Assembly (NCBI GenBank): GCA_013697015.1
Contig: JACCXL010000374.1
Span: forward strand, 1-6,050
Origin: Chthoniobacterales bacterium
GTDB taxonomy: Bacteria; Verrucomicrobiota; Verrucomicrobiia; Chthoniobacterales; UBA10450
Reading direction: 5' to 3'
DNA: 6,050 nucleotides
Shown here: positions 1 through 4,986 of the stretch, piece by piece
How positions within the stretch are numbered: position 1 is the first letter of the stretch
How the letters are laid out: every line of letters begins with the position of its first letter
Made by a program: the position numbers and the translations under genes
Notes under the pieces: generated by a model
What the model saw: the letters and a program-made list of their open reading frames with translations, nothing else
The model's database searches: none
What the model was told of the DNA's origin: nothing

Positions 1-159
1 TTTCGCTTCGCACCAGGCGTGCAACAGAACATTTTGTGCGCATCCAAGGCGAAGATCGTCGCCCGATCTTTACTGCACACCGTAAGAAAGACGATGATCG
101 GCTCGTTTTCCGCGTTCAATCACAGGCACATGAACCGGGTGTTTACGACCGGCTTCCAT
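1..159 (-). pseudogene. REP-associated tyrosine transposase (RAYT, Y1/HUH family), N-terminal part, frameshifted
   Basis: RAYTs are single-strand DNA transposases related to IS200/IS605 TnpA that act on REP hairpins. On the minus strand an ATG at 159-157 opens MEAGRKHPVHVPVIERG, a typical RAYT N-terminus. That frame then drifts and stops at 72-70. From about 110 a second minus-strand frame continues with NEPIIVFLTVCSKDR, the first conserved strand of the family, and stays open to the window edge (through AKR). Removing one A from the AAAA run (106-109 on the plus strand) fuses the two into a continuous RAYT N-terminus. The catalytic HUH and tyrosine motifs lie outside the window. No strong ribosome binding site is visible. 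The inverted GGAG-hairpin pair at 175-231 lies just upstream, the arrangement expected of a RAYT with its REPs. The frameshift could be a true inactivating indel or a homopolymer sequencing error. The family call rests on recognised motif style, not an alignment. Confidence 0.7.
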
Positions 160-174
160 CGCACCAAACCTACT

Positions 175-231
175 TGGAGGGACACGCGCCGTCGTGTCCA
201 AAATCAGGGCATGACAGCGCATGCCCCTCCA
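175..231. repeat. Inverted pair of REP-like hairpins (BIME-like), each led by GGAG
   Basis: Hairpin 1 has arms GGACACG (180-186) and CGTGTCC (193-199) with a 6-base loop. Hairpin 2 has arms GGGCATG (207-213) and CATGCCC (220-226) with a 6-base loop. The 7-base spacer is AAAATCA (200-206). Each hairpin is preceded, on its own strand, by TGGAG, so the units face each other and the outer TGGAGGG/CCCTCCA ends pair. The two 25-base units differ at five positions, all transitions. Four of these form two compensated stem pairs (A-T to G-C and C-G to T-A), so each local stem stays perfect while the long palindrome acquires mismatches. A GGAG or GTAG tetranucleotide 5' to a palindrome is the known REP layout, and the adjacent transposase fragment supports the call. 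Confidence 0.75.
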
Positions 232-233
232 CG

Positions 234-260
234 TCACGAATACTGATATTCGTCGTGATA
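234..260 (-). repeat. kamA-tail-like repeat, copy A
   Basis: Read on the minus strand, these 27 bases encode YHDEYQYS and a TGA stop (236-234). The C-terminus of kamA, at 1166-1192, is YHDEYLYS. The frame stays open upstream for about 15 more codons (through KEHEKAERG) back to a TGA near 310. Bases 236-261 match 1039-1064 at 25 of 26 positions in the same orientation. It also contains a 7-bp stem, ACGAATA/TATTCGT, with a 4-base loop (236-253). It lies two bases from the REP pair and ahead of vapBC, so the toxin-antitoxin module sits between direct repeats. It may be a displaced gene end, an att-like duplication, or a dispersed hairpin repeat. Confidence 0.7.
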
Positions 261-290
261 TCCGCGTTCGGCCTTTTCGTGCTCCTTACG

Positions 291-316
291 AAGCTTGACA
301 AGCTTACTTGATCAAG
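291..316. promoter_or_regulatory. Candidate vapBC operator: two adjacent palindromes
   Basis: AAGCTTG-A-CAAGCTT (291-305) is a perfect 7-bp inverted repeat around one base. CTTGATCAAG (307-316) is a perfect 10-base palindrome. Both share the CTTGA(T)CAAG core, with centres about 13 to 14 bp apart. They end 13 bases before the vapB start. VapB antitoxins and VapBC complexes commonly autorepress by binding such repeats over their own promoter; binding here is inferred from position and symmetry. Confidence 0.55.
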
Positions 317-323
317 CCAATCT
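295..323 (+). promoter_or_regulatory. Possible vapBC promoter with a TTGACA -35 box
   Basis: TTGACA at 295-300 matches the -35 consensus exactly and lies inside the first palindrome. At 17-bp spacing the -10 position is CAATCT (318-323), a poor match. Transcription from it would start near the vapB ATG at 330. No Shine-Dalgarno sequence is visible there, so a very short leader or leaderless mRNA is possible. Confidence 0.3.
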
Positions 324-329
324 AGCTCG

Positions 330-626
330 ATGACAACGGCCAGCATCACGCAGGCAAAAAATAATTTGAGCAAGTTGATCAAACGGGTGCGGCATGGGGA
401 GTCGATCCTTATCCTGGATCGGAACGTTCCGGTGGCGCGGCTGGAGCCGCTGCCGCCCGGCGGCCGCGATGCTGATGAAGCCAGACTACTCGACCTGGAG
501 CGACGAGGCCTGCTCAAACGCGGCACCGGGAAGTTGCCGAAGGATTTTTGGACGCGGCCACTGCCCAAATTCAAGAAAAGCGTTGTGCAGGCACTCTTGG
601 ACGAGCGGAACGAAGCACCGTGGTGA
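330..626 (+). CDS. vapB: VapB-type antitoxin (Phd/YefM-like N-terminus)
   Basis: Encodes 98 residues. The start MTTASITQAKNNLSKLIKRV followed by HGESILILDRNVPVARLEPL is the Phd/YefM-like DNA-binding fold found in many VapB antitoxins. In the family this domain dimerises and binds the operator, while the charged C-terminal half (here about residues 45-98, ending DERNEAPW) wraps and blocks the PIN toxin. The ATG at 330 is chosen because homology begins there; no clear ribosome binding site precedes it. The gene overlaps vapC by four bases (GTGA, 623-626), typical of antitoxin-toxin translational coupling. Palindromes at 291-316 are the likely autoregulatory operator. It reads as intact. The cognate pairing with vapC is inferred from the overlap. 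Confidence 0.85.
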   Translation: MTTASITQAKNNLSKLIKRVRHGESILILDRNVPVARLEPLPPGGRDADEARLLDLERRGLLKRGTGKLPKDFWTRPLPKFKKSVVQALLDERNEAPW

Positions 627-1036
627 CGTATTGGGACGCTTCGGCGCTGATTCCGTTGCTGCTCAAGGAGGCAACGACCGAACTCTACAGAAGAATCGCG
701 CGTGAGACTGAGATCGTGACGTGGTGGGGCGCCGCGGTCGAATGTGCATCAGGGATCGAACGACGCGCACGTGAAGGCGAGTCGCGCGAAAACGCCGCGG
801 CGGCTTACCGCAATCTTAATGAACTGCTGCCACGGTGGAGGGAAATCCTTCCGTGCGAACCGCTGCGCCGCTCGGCCATCCGATTGCTGCGCGCCCATCG
901 GCTCCGCGCGGCCGACGCTCTCCACGTCGCTGCCGCAACAATCGCCTCGGATTTCGCGCCAACCACCGCCCGGTTTTTAACCGCGGACGCTCGATTGAAA
1001 GACGTGGCCGAACGCGAAGGTTTCCTCGTCGATTAG
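623..1036 (+). CDS. vapC: VapC-type PIN-domain ribonuclease toxin
   Basis: A 137-residue PIN-domain protein; in this family, Mg-dependent endoribonucleases that cut tRNA or rRNA and arrest growth when not bound by VapB. The acidic active site is complete when counted from GTG 623: D5 in TYWDASALIPLL, E40 in AAVECASGIE, D98 in RAADALHVAAA and D122 in FLTADARLKD. Length is normal for VapC. The start is GTG 623 (or GTG 620), not the upstream ATG at 548: homology begins at VTYWD and the gene then overlaps the vapB stop by four bases. Its TAG stop (1034-1036) directly abuts the kamA-tail-like repeat copy B at 1037. The RNA target cannot be told from sequence. Confidence 0.88.
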   Translation: MTYWDASALIPLLLKEATTELYRRIARETEIVTWWGAAVECASGIERRAREGESRENAAAAYRNLNELLPRWREILPCEPLRRSAIRLLRAHRLRAADALHVAAATIASDFAPTTARFLTADARLKDVAEREGFLVD

Positions 1037-1165
1037 CTACGAATACAGATATTCGTCGTGATATTGACTCACTCGCGCCCGCTCGCGCGGCCTAAAGGCT
1101 TTCCCATCTATGTCGCACTGCTCCCGTAGGCTCCATTCGCGCTGCGGCACGTCCGGGCACAACCA
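1037..1165 (-). pseudogene. Degenerate extra copy of the kamA 3' end (includes repeat copy B)
   Basis: Reading on past the kamA TAG in the same minus-strand frame gives 42 sense codons and then TAG at 1039-1037. This stretch contains PQRE (1136-1147), as in the kamA end APQREYHDEYLYS, and finishes with YHDEYLYS. Between the two lie 24 codons (WSLREQCDIDG through RARVSQ) not present in kamA itself. The terminal 27 bases (1037-1063) differ from kamA's own end at six positions, all synonymous; the PQRE codons also differ only silently. This points to an old coding duplicate or displaced gene end, later interrupted by about 72 bases, rather than chance. The 26 bases at 1039-1064 also match copy A at 236-261. 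No start codon or ribosome binding site suggests that it is expressed alone. Confidence 0.6.
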
Positions 1166-2374
1166 CTATGAGTACAAGTATTCGTCATGGTACTCTCGCT
1201 GGGGCGCGAACTGCACGTTCTGGTCGCCGCCAGTCTCCGGATATTCGAAGATGTTTCCTTCGTAATTCCGGATCACGATTTTCTCGTTGTCGTGATAGAG
1301 GACGTAACCGGGATTTATCGGCACTTTGCCGCCGCCGCCGGGCGCGTCGATCACGAATTGCGGCACGCCGTAACCAGTGGTGTGACCGCGCAAGCCTTCG
1401 ATGATCTCGATGCCTTTCGCGACGGATGTGCGCAGATGCGACGAGCCGTCGATCAAGTCGCACTGGTAAATGTAATACGGCCGCACCCGGCACATGAGCA
1501 ATTTGTGCACGAGCGTTTTCATCGTCCCGAGATCGTCGTTCACTCCTTTGAGCAAGACGCTCTGATTGCCGAGCGGGATGCCGGCGTTCGCGAGCCGCTC
1601 GAGAGCCTGCTTCACTTCAAGCGTGAGCTCGCGGGGGTGGTTCACGTGCACGCTCATCCAGAGCGGATGGTATTTCGCCAGCATCGCGCAAAGTTCCGGC
1701 GTGATGCGTTGCGGCAGGAAAATCGGCACGCGCGTCCCGATGCGGAGAAACTCGATGTGCGGGATGGCGCGCAGACGGCGGAGAATTTTTTCAAGCTTGT
1801 CGTCGCTGAAGATGAGCGCGTCGCCACCGCTCAGCAGCACGTCGCGAATCTCGGTGTGCTCTTCGAGATAACGAAAAGCCGCCTCGAATTCCGTGTGTAA
1901 TTCCTGTTCGCCGACGCCGCTCACCACCCGGCTGCGCGTGCAGTAACGGCAGTAACTCGCGCACCGATCGGTCACTAAAAACAGGACGCGATCCGGATAG
2001 CGATGCACGAGTCCCGGCACCGGCATGTGCGAATCTTCGCCGCATGGGTCGGCCATGTCGTAGGGCGAGCTCCATGTTTCTTCGATCCGCGGAATGACCT
2101 GACGCCGGATCGGGTCGTCGGGATTATCCCTCGGGATCAGATTGAAAAAATGGGGCGTGACCGCTAGCGCCAGCTTGTCCCCAGAAAGCAAAACCCCCGC
2201 GCGTTCCTCCTCACTCAGCTCCAGATGCTGTTCGAGCTGCGCCAGAGTCGTGACGCGATTTTTGAGCTGCCACTTCCAATCGTTCCAGAGCTCGGGAGCT
2301 ACGTTCGGCCAGCAGCCCGGCGCGTGCGAGACGAACTCTTTTCCATCCATTTTTTCCGTGGGAAGAGTGATCAT
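1166..2374 (-). CDS. kamA: L-lysine 2,3-aminomutase (radical SAM, PLP-dependent)
   Basis: Converts L-lysine to L-beta-lysine in the cytoplasm using a 4Fe-4S cluster, S-adenosylmethionine and pyridoxal phosphate. From the ATG at 2374 it has 402 residues. The cluster motif CxxxCxxC is CASYCRYC (C138, C142, C145). SAM-binding GGD follows in LLSGGDAL. The PLP lysine is K350 in DAPGGGGK. The two aspartates that contact the substrate amine in clostridial lysine aminomutase are present (D306 in YQCDLIDG, D343 in VIDAPGG), favouring lysine over glutamate. The C-terminal cysteine cluster that binds zinc in clostridial enzymes is absent; the protein ends APQREYHDEYLYS. An upstream ATG at 2446 is open, but the residues it adds do not look like the family, so 2374 is preferred; ATG 2350 is also possible. 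No acetyltransferase (ablB) or EF-P partner is visible, so the role (beta-lysine osmolyte, lysine catabolism or other) is open. Confidence 0.9.
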   Translation of the reverse strand: MITLPTEKMDGKEFVSHAPGCWPNVAPELWNDWKWQLKNRVTTLAQLEQHLELSEEERAGVLLSGDKLALAVTPHFFNLIPRDNPDDPIRRQVIPRIEETWSSPYDMADPCGEDSHMPVPGLVHRYPDRVLFLVTDRCASYCRYCTRSRVVSGVGEQELHTEFEAAFRYLEEHTEIRDVLLSGGDALIFSDDKLEKILRRLRAIPHIEFLRIGTRVPIFLPQRITPELCAMLAKYHPLWMSVHVNHPRELTLEVKQALERLANAGIPLGNQSVLLKGVNDDLGTMKTLVHKLLMCRVRPYYIYQCDLIDGSSHLRTSVAKGIEIIEGLRGHTTGYGVPQFVIDAPGGGGKVPINPGYVLYHDNEKIVIRNYEGNIFEYPETGGDQNVQFAPQREYHDEYLYS

Positions 2375-2390
2375 TTCAGTGTGGAGCAAA

Positions 2391-2418
2391 ACGTTAATGT
2401 CCTTAACAATCGTGTCAA
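2391..2418 (-). promoter_or_regulatory. Possible kamA promoter
   Basis: On the minus strand TTGACA (2418-2413) is a perfect -35 box. After 16 bases comes TAACGT (2396-2391), a weak -10 box. Initiation would fall near 2384, about ten bases before the ATG at 2374, which favours that start over the one at 2446. Pattern match only. Confidence 0.3.
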
Positions 2419-2462
2419 CGCAGGTACCCAGACGTGCGCCACGCACCTCGAAATCACGTGGT

Positions 2463-2490
2463 TTGCCCTCGCGGCTGCTCTCTTTACAAT
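2463..2490 (+). promoter_or_regulatory. Possible htrA promoter
   Basis: TTGCCC (2463-2468), 16 bases, then TACAAT (2485-2490), a good -10 match. The predicted transcription start near 2497 leaves a leader of about 16 bases before the ATG at 2513. It argues against the long upstream extension of the reading frame, which lies over the divergent kamA 5' end. Confidence 0.4.
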
Positions 2491-2512
2491 GTGGATGCCG
2501 CCGCGTCCCATT

Positions 2513-4003
2513 ATGCTTAAGAAAGGTTCCACGATCGCTCTGTTCGCCACGGCCGCTCTCGCAGCCAGCGCCACCGCGGCGTCATCGCCTTCCGCACCAG
2601 AAACCGTCCCGACACCCACCGTGCCGGCTGCGGCTGCCGAAGCCGGCAAGGATGTCGTGCACCAATTGAACAACGCTTTCGCGAAGGTTTTTGAGATCGT
2701 CGCGCCGAGCGTAGTCATCATCGAAGTCACGAAAAAAATTGATGGCAATGACGGACCAACGCTGGACGATCTTTTCTTTCAGAACCAGCCCGATGACGAC
2801 AACCACCGGCGAGGTCCGCACAATCCGCAGCCCATTCAAAGCGAAGGATCAGGCTTCATCGTGCGGCCAGACGGGTACATCCTGACTAATTTTCACGTCC
2901 TGGAAGGGGCTGAGAAGGTCGAGGTGAAATTGAAGGACGCGCGATCCTTCCAGGCCCGGATCGTGGGCACGGATGAAAAGACCGACATCGCTGTCGTTAA
3001 AATTGAAGCGGTTAATCTGCCGGTGGTGCAACTGGCTGATAGCGACGCGGTGCGCGTGGGCCAGTTTGCTTTTGCCATCGGCGCGCCCTTCAAGCTCGAT
3101 TACACTTTCACATACGGCGTGGTGAGCGGGAAGGGCCGGAACAAATTGCTCGATTCGGGCGGTTACTCGATTTCGGATTACATCCAAACAGACGCTTCCA
3201 TCAATCCCGGCAACAGTGGCGGTCCACTTTGCGATATCGATGGAAAAGTGATTGGAATGAATACGCTCATCAATGGTTTGAACCGCGGGCTCGGCTTCGC
3301 CATCCCCAGTAATCTGGCCAACGAAATCGGTCAGCAACTGATCGCCGGGCATAAAATCGTCCGGCCATGGCTTGGAATCCGGATCGAAACGTTGGGTGAT
3401 GACCCTTCGATCCGAGAGCTATTCAAAGGTTTGGAGAAGGGAGTCGTGGTCCGGACGATCGAGGCCGATGCGCCCGCCTACAAAAGTGAGCTGCGCCCGT
3501 TCGACGTCATCACGCAGGTGGACGACGCGCCCGTAGGCAGCGACACGCAGCTGCAACGCGAAGTTTTAAAGAAGAAGATCGGCCAGAACGTGGAGCTGAC
3601 CGTCTGGCGCAAAGGTCAGACCATGAAAATACCGATTACGACGGGCGAATTACCGAACGAGATCAGCCGGGCGGCTAACGAACCCGCCCAGCCTAACGGG
3701 CCGCGACAGGAAGAGGCTAATAAGTTCGGACTACAGGTGCAGGACCTGACGAAGGAAATGGCGACACGTTTGAAACTCACCGTCGAGCAGGGCGTGATCG
3801 TCACGGACGTGGCTGATAACAGTCTGGCCGCCGCGCAGGATATTCAGCGTGAAGACGTGATCACCGAGGTGGACGGGAAGCCCATCGCGAACGTCGCCTC
3901 CTTTCGGGAAGCTCTGGGCAAAGCAGATCCGCGCAAAGGCATCCTGCTCTACCTCGATCGCAAAGGGAGCAAGACCTTCGCGGTGCTGAAGGCCACAGGT
4001 TAG
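2513..4003 (+). CDS. htrA: HtrA/DegP-family periplasmic serine protease with two PDZ domains
   Basis: A 496-residue envelope protease/chaperone that degrades misfolded exported proteins. The start at ATG 2513 gives a clear signal peptide, MLKKGSTIALFATAALAASA, with likely cleavage near residue 23 and then a Pro/Ala-rich linker. The frame is open back to 2225, but that part lies over the 5' end of kamA and looks non-coding. The trypsin-like domain carries the full catalytic triad: H128 in TNFHVLEGA, D158 in EKTDIAVVKI and S235 in NPGNSGGPL. PDZ1 spans about residues 284-378 (PWLGIRIE onwards) and PDZ2 about 404-494 (FGLQVQDL onwards), ending KTFAVLKATG. Length and order match DegP/DegQ/MucD-type proteins. 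An acidic, histidine-containing insert (DDLFFQNQPDDDNHRR) sits in the usual LA-loop region. Its stop is one base from the stop of the convergent lysR gene. No terminator is visible between them. It reads as intact. Confidence 0.93.
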   Translation: MLKKGSTIALFATAALAASATAASSPSAPETVPTPTVPAAAAEAGKDVVHQLNNAFAKVFEIVAPSVVIIEVTKKIDGNDGPTLDDLFFQNQPDDDNHRRGPHNPQPIQSEGSGFIVRPDGYILTNFHVLEGAEKVEVKLKDARSFQARIVGTDEKTDIAVVKIEAVNLPVVQLADSDAVRVGQFAFAIGAPFKLDYTFTYGVVSGKGRNKLLDSGGYSISDYIQTDASINPGNSGGPLCDIDGKVIGMNTLINGLNRGLGFAIPSNLANEIGQQLIAGHKIVRPWLGIRIETLGDDPSIRELFKGLEKGVVVRTIEADAPAYKSELRPFDVITQVDDAPVGSDTQLQREVLKKKIGQNVELTVWRKGQTMKIPITTGELPNEISRAANEPAQPNGPRQEEANKFGLQVQDLTKEMATRLKLTVEQGVIVTDVADNSLAAAQDIQREDVITEVDGKPIANVASFREALGKADPRKGILLYLDRKGSKTFAVLKATG

Positions 4004-4004
4004 C

Positions 4005-4904
4005 TCAACGAACAATGCTTCGTGGTCGCAACTGCCGCTGCCATTGCTCTGCGCGCTTCTTGATCGCGGCAAGGAAGAGCGTGTTGGCCGGCGATAAATC
4101 GTCCCGCCAAATCGCCGCGATGATCAGCGAGGGAAACTTCGGCAGCGGGAAAGAGCGGACACCGGCCGGTAGCTGAGCGCCGGGAAGCGCAATCGACAAT
4201 CCGACGCCGAGGCCGAGTGAAACGTAGGTCGCCACGAGGTCGAGCGAGCTCACTTCTAGACTGGTCGACCAGTTGATCCGCAATCGGCGCAACTCAGCGT
4301 GGAATTTCTTCACCAGTACTTCGGTGGCGGGCAACGATATCAATCGATGGCGCGCGTGCTGGCGCAATAATTCGGCTGCCGATGAAATCTTCAGTTTTGC
4401 CGGCAGCAGCAAAGCGATCGGCAGTTTCAGTAGCACGGTCGATTTGAGCCCTTGCGCCGGTTTGCCTTCGAGTTCCGAAATGGCGAGATCGATTTCGTGC
4501 TTCTGAAGTAATTCCTCGCCATCCGCCTGGTTCGCGTCGCGCAGCTTTAGCGTCAGCCTCGGCACAACGCGTTCATGTTTCTGCAGCAGTTCCGGTAAGT
4601 AGCGGTGCAACACGGTCGCTGGCGCGGCCAACCGAAGCGTCGTATTCCGTCCATCTCGCAGGCGCTGCGCCGTGTCGGCGATTTGGCCGAAAAAAGGCGC
4701 GACGAAATCGAAGAGCTCGTGACCTGCGGCAGTGAGGGCAAAAGGCCGACGCTCGAACAACCGTAGACCGAGTTCCTTCTCCAGTTGCAGGAGCTGACCA
4801 CTGATGGCGGGCTGCTGGATCCCGTAGGTCATTCTGCGCGCCGCGGCGGTGATACCGCCGTGCGTAGCGACGTTATAAAACAGCTCGAGGTGATGAACGT
4901 TGAT
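4005..4904 (-). CDS. LysR-family transcriptional regulator with abnormal start codon
   Basis: Encodes a LysR-type regulator: N-terminal winged helix-turn-helix, then a periplasmic-binding-protein-like effector domain. The recognisable N-terminus NVHHLELFYNVATHGGITAA, then ARRMTYGIQQPAISGQLLQL, begins at the codon after ATC (4904-4902). That codon is preceded directly by an in-frame TGA (4907-4905). Counting ATC as codon 1 gives 299 residues, the usual family length. No ATG, GTG or TTG lies in frame before ATG 4832, which would remove the first helix of the DNA-binding domain. A TTG at 4908-4906 would serve if one base were removed. The effector domain (about 90-299) includes ATYVSLGLGVGLSIALPG, typical of the family. 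It is divergent from the fatty acid hydroxylase gene, so that gene is the likely target. The gene may be start-damaged, may use a rare AUC start, or the base may be a sequencing error. The effector is unknown. Confidence 0.85.
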   Translation of the reverse strand: MNVHHLELFYNVATHGGITAAARRMTYGIQQPAISGQLLQLEKELGLRLFERRPFALTAAGHELFDFVAPFFGQIADTAQRLRDGRNTTLRLAAPATVLHRYLPELLQKHERVVPRLTLKLRDANQADGEELLQKHEIDLAISELEGKPAQGLKSTVLLKLPIALLLPAKLKISSAAELLRQHARHRLISLPATEVLVKKFHAELRRLRINWSTSLEVSSLDLVATYVSLGLGVGLSIALPGAQLPAGVRSFPLPKFPSLIIAAIWRDDLSPANTLFLAAIKKRAEQWQRQLRPRSIVR

Positions 4905-4912
4905 TCAAGATA

Positions 4913-4965
4913 CATCGATCAAATCGATGAATTGTCAATGTTTTATCGATTAACATAATGACAAT
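4913..4965. promoter_or_regulatory. Divergent control region with nested palindromes
   Basis: Three ATCGAT sites occur at 4914-4919, 4923-4928 and 4945-4950. The first two form the perfect inverted repeat CATCGAT-CAA-ATCGATG (4913-4929). A second dyad has arms ATTGTCA (4931-4937) and TGACAAT (4959-4965), extended by ATGTT/AACAT with a two-base offset, and is centred on the third ATCGAT. It lies between a lysR gene and a divergent enzyme gene, where LysR proteins usually bind. Binding is inferred. Confidence 0.5.
4932..4959 (+). promoter_or_regulatory. Candidate promoter for the hydroxylase gene
   Basis: TTGTCA (4932-4937), 16-base spacer, CATAAT (4954-4959): five of six consensus bases in each box. 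The predicted start is near 4966, about 20 bases before the ATG at 4987. The boxes lie within the arms of the dyad at 4931-4965, so a protein bound there would affect polymerase access. On the opposite strand a perfect TTGACA (4939-4934) could serve lysR, but no good -10 box follows it. Confidence 0.5.
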
Positions 4966-4986
4966 CCTAAGTCGTAAACTGCCTGC

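Noticed and set aside
170..574. Minus-strand open frame of 134 codons
   Set aside because: It runs through vapB antisense, the operator and the REP pair; its end is only a translation of the hairpins.
548..622. Upstream ATG for vapC
   Set aside because: The added 25 residues lie out of frame within vapB, and PIN homology begins only at the GTG around 620-623.
834..860. GGAGGG near a CCTTCC stem resembling a REP
   Set aside because: It lies within vapC coding sequence, lacks the 7-bp stem and loop of the 175-231 units, and shows no pairing partner.
1118..1130. Minus-strand CCTACGGGAGCAG resembles the conserved 16S rRNA 338 region
   Set aside because: Only about a dozen bases match and no other rRNA sequence surrounds them.
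1187..1900. Long plus-strand open frame of 237 codons across kamA
   Set aside because: It is antisense to the well-supported kamA, has no recognisable domain, and reflects codon bias on the opposite strand.
2434..2446. GTGCG-CCA-CGCAC inverted repeat in the kamA/htrA spacer
   Set aside because: Arms are short and GC-rich, and position relative to either promoter is not informative; chance is likely.
2225..2512. N-terminal extension of the HtrA frame
   Set aside because: It lies over the kamA 5' end and the divergent promoter region, and places a signal peptide internally. The start at 2513 explains the signal peptide and the promoter.
4004..4023. Possible shared terminator between htrA and lysR (ACGAA/TTCGT)
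   Set aside because: The stem is only 5 bp with no T-run, and it lies inside lysR coding sequence.
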